Below, piece by piece: positions 5,063 through 5,586 of a DNA stretch of 5,586 nucleotides. Below the pieces are notes generated by a model that worked only from the letters and a program-made list of their open reading frames with translations, had not been told where the DNA came from and made no database searches. Both the position numbers and the translations under genes were made by a program. Within the stretch, counting starts at the first letter, position 1. Each line of letters begins with the position of its first letter. This stretch comes from Thermoplasmata archaeon (GTDB lineage Archaea; Thermoplasmatota; Thermoplasmata; Lutacidiplasmatales; UBA184). The stretch covers positions 1 through 5,586 of the forward strand of contig JASHSA010000180.1 of NCBI GenBank assembly GCA_030037035.1, in the 5' to 3' direction.

Positions 5063-5586
5063 CGAGCGTCGCGCACGACGTCGTCGACGCCGTCTACACG
5101 GTCGCGATCGTCGTCTTCATCCTCGGCCTCAAGGCGATGAGCTCGCCGGCGACGGCGCGCCGCGGGATCGTCTACGCCGGCACCGCGATGCTGATCGCGG
5201 TCGCCGTGACGTTCTTCTCGCCGGGGCTCTCGAACTTCGCGTGGATCGCCCTCGGCGTGGCGCTCGGCGGCGGCGCCGGCTACTACTGGGCCCGGGTCGT
5301 GAAGATGACCGCGATGCCCCAGATGGTCGCCGTCTTCAACGGGATGGGCGGCGGGGCGGCGGCGGCGATCGCGGGGGTCGAGCTGCTGACGAGCCTGCGC
5401 GGCGCCACCGCCTACCTCTCGGTCGCCGGGGCGGTCATCGGGGCGATCTCGATCTCCGGGAGCGTGATCGCGTTCCTCAAGCTCCAAGGCTGGATGCCGT
5501 CGAAGGCGATCGTCCTGCCGGCGCGGCAGGTCGTGAACTTCGCGGTCCTGATCGTCGCGCTCGGCTTCGGCGGCTACGCGGTCGGC
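5059..5586 (+). CDS. pntB: NAD(P) transhydrogenase subunit beta (partial, 3' end outside window)
   Basis: The frame opens with GTG at 5059, overlapping the alpha-2 stop by 4 bp, and stays open for 176 codons to the window edge; a G-run at 5045-5050 lies 8 nt upstream. These residues belong to the membrane domain II of beta: hydrophobic segments at about 11-27, 37-54, 60-78, 118-139 and 158-175. Family motifs are GLKAMSSPATARRG (23-36), MTAMPQMVAVFNGMGGGAAA (83-102), GAISISGSVIAFLKLQG (128-144) and VLPARQVVN (152-160). The cytosolic NADP(H)-binding domain III should follow beyond the window. In E. coli the position of Asn94 (MVAVFNG) is His91, a residue tied to proton transfer. The GTG start is preferred for its overlap and G-run; ATGs lie further in (residue 27) but would cut the first helix. 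Confidence 0.94.
   Translation, partial: MTSVAHDVVDAVYTVAIVVFILGLKAMSSPATARRGIVYAGTAMLIAVAVTFFSPGLSNFAWIALGVALGGGAGYYWARVVKMTAMPQMVAVFNGMGGGAAAAIAGVELLTSLRGATAYLSVAGAVIGAISISGSVIAFLKLQGWMPSKAIVLPARQVVNFAVLIVALGFGGYAVG

Overview
The window looks like chromosomal DNA of a very GC-rich archaeon, most likely in or near the Thermoplasmata. The first ~260 bases are the 3' end of a 23S rRNA gene whose late-domain sequence has archaeal features. The protein genes use G or C at almost every third codon position. Start signals look archaeal: short AT-rich TATA-like boxes at near-leaderless distances and one GGTGA ribosome binding site. The phylum is an inference from memory of rRNA sequence style, not from an alignment.

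Layout: (1) 1-~262, 3' end of 23S rRNA, then a small hairpin and T-run terminator (281-303). No 5S rRNA or tRNA follows, so 5S appears unlinked on this side. (2) 304-458, a GC-rich stretch with no gene I can support. (3) 459-2661, three genes on the + strand: an unrecognised 98-aa protein, a helix-hairpin-helix plus DEDDy exonuclease of the YprB type, and a family 2 glycosyltransferase. (4) 2642-3571 on the - strand, a beta-class DNA methyltransferase (TSPPY before FGGTGT) with no restriction enzyme beside it. It converges on the glycosyltransferase with a 20-bp overlap, and the overlap is a perfect 9-bp inverted repeat holding both stop codons. (5) 3613-5586 on the + strand, a tightly packed operon for the proton-translocating NAD(P) transhydrogenase in three-polypeptide form: alpha-1 (NAD-binding), alpha-2 (three membrane helices) and beta (cut by the window edge). 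It is divergent from the methyltransferase, and a single TATA-like box lies in the 41-bp gap.

The transhydrogenase genes form one functional unit: the complex couples proton movement across the membrane to hydride transfer between NADH and NADP+, supplying NADPH. The nuclease and glycosyltransferase share a transcript by position (7-bp gap, GGTGA site overlapping the upstream stop) but have no obvious shared pathway. I see no mobile element, CRISPR array or clear defence island. The strongest observations are the stop-codon palindrome, and a histidine placement in the transhydrogenase membrane domain (alpha-2 His42 with beta Asn94 at the usual His site) that matches my recollection of the Thermus-type enzyme rather than the E. 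coli type.
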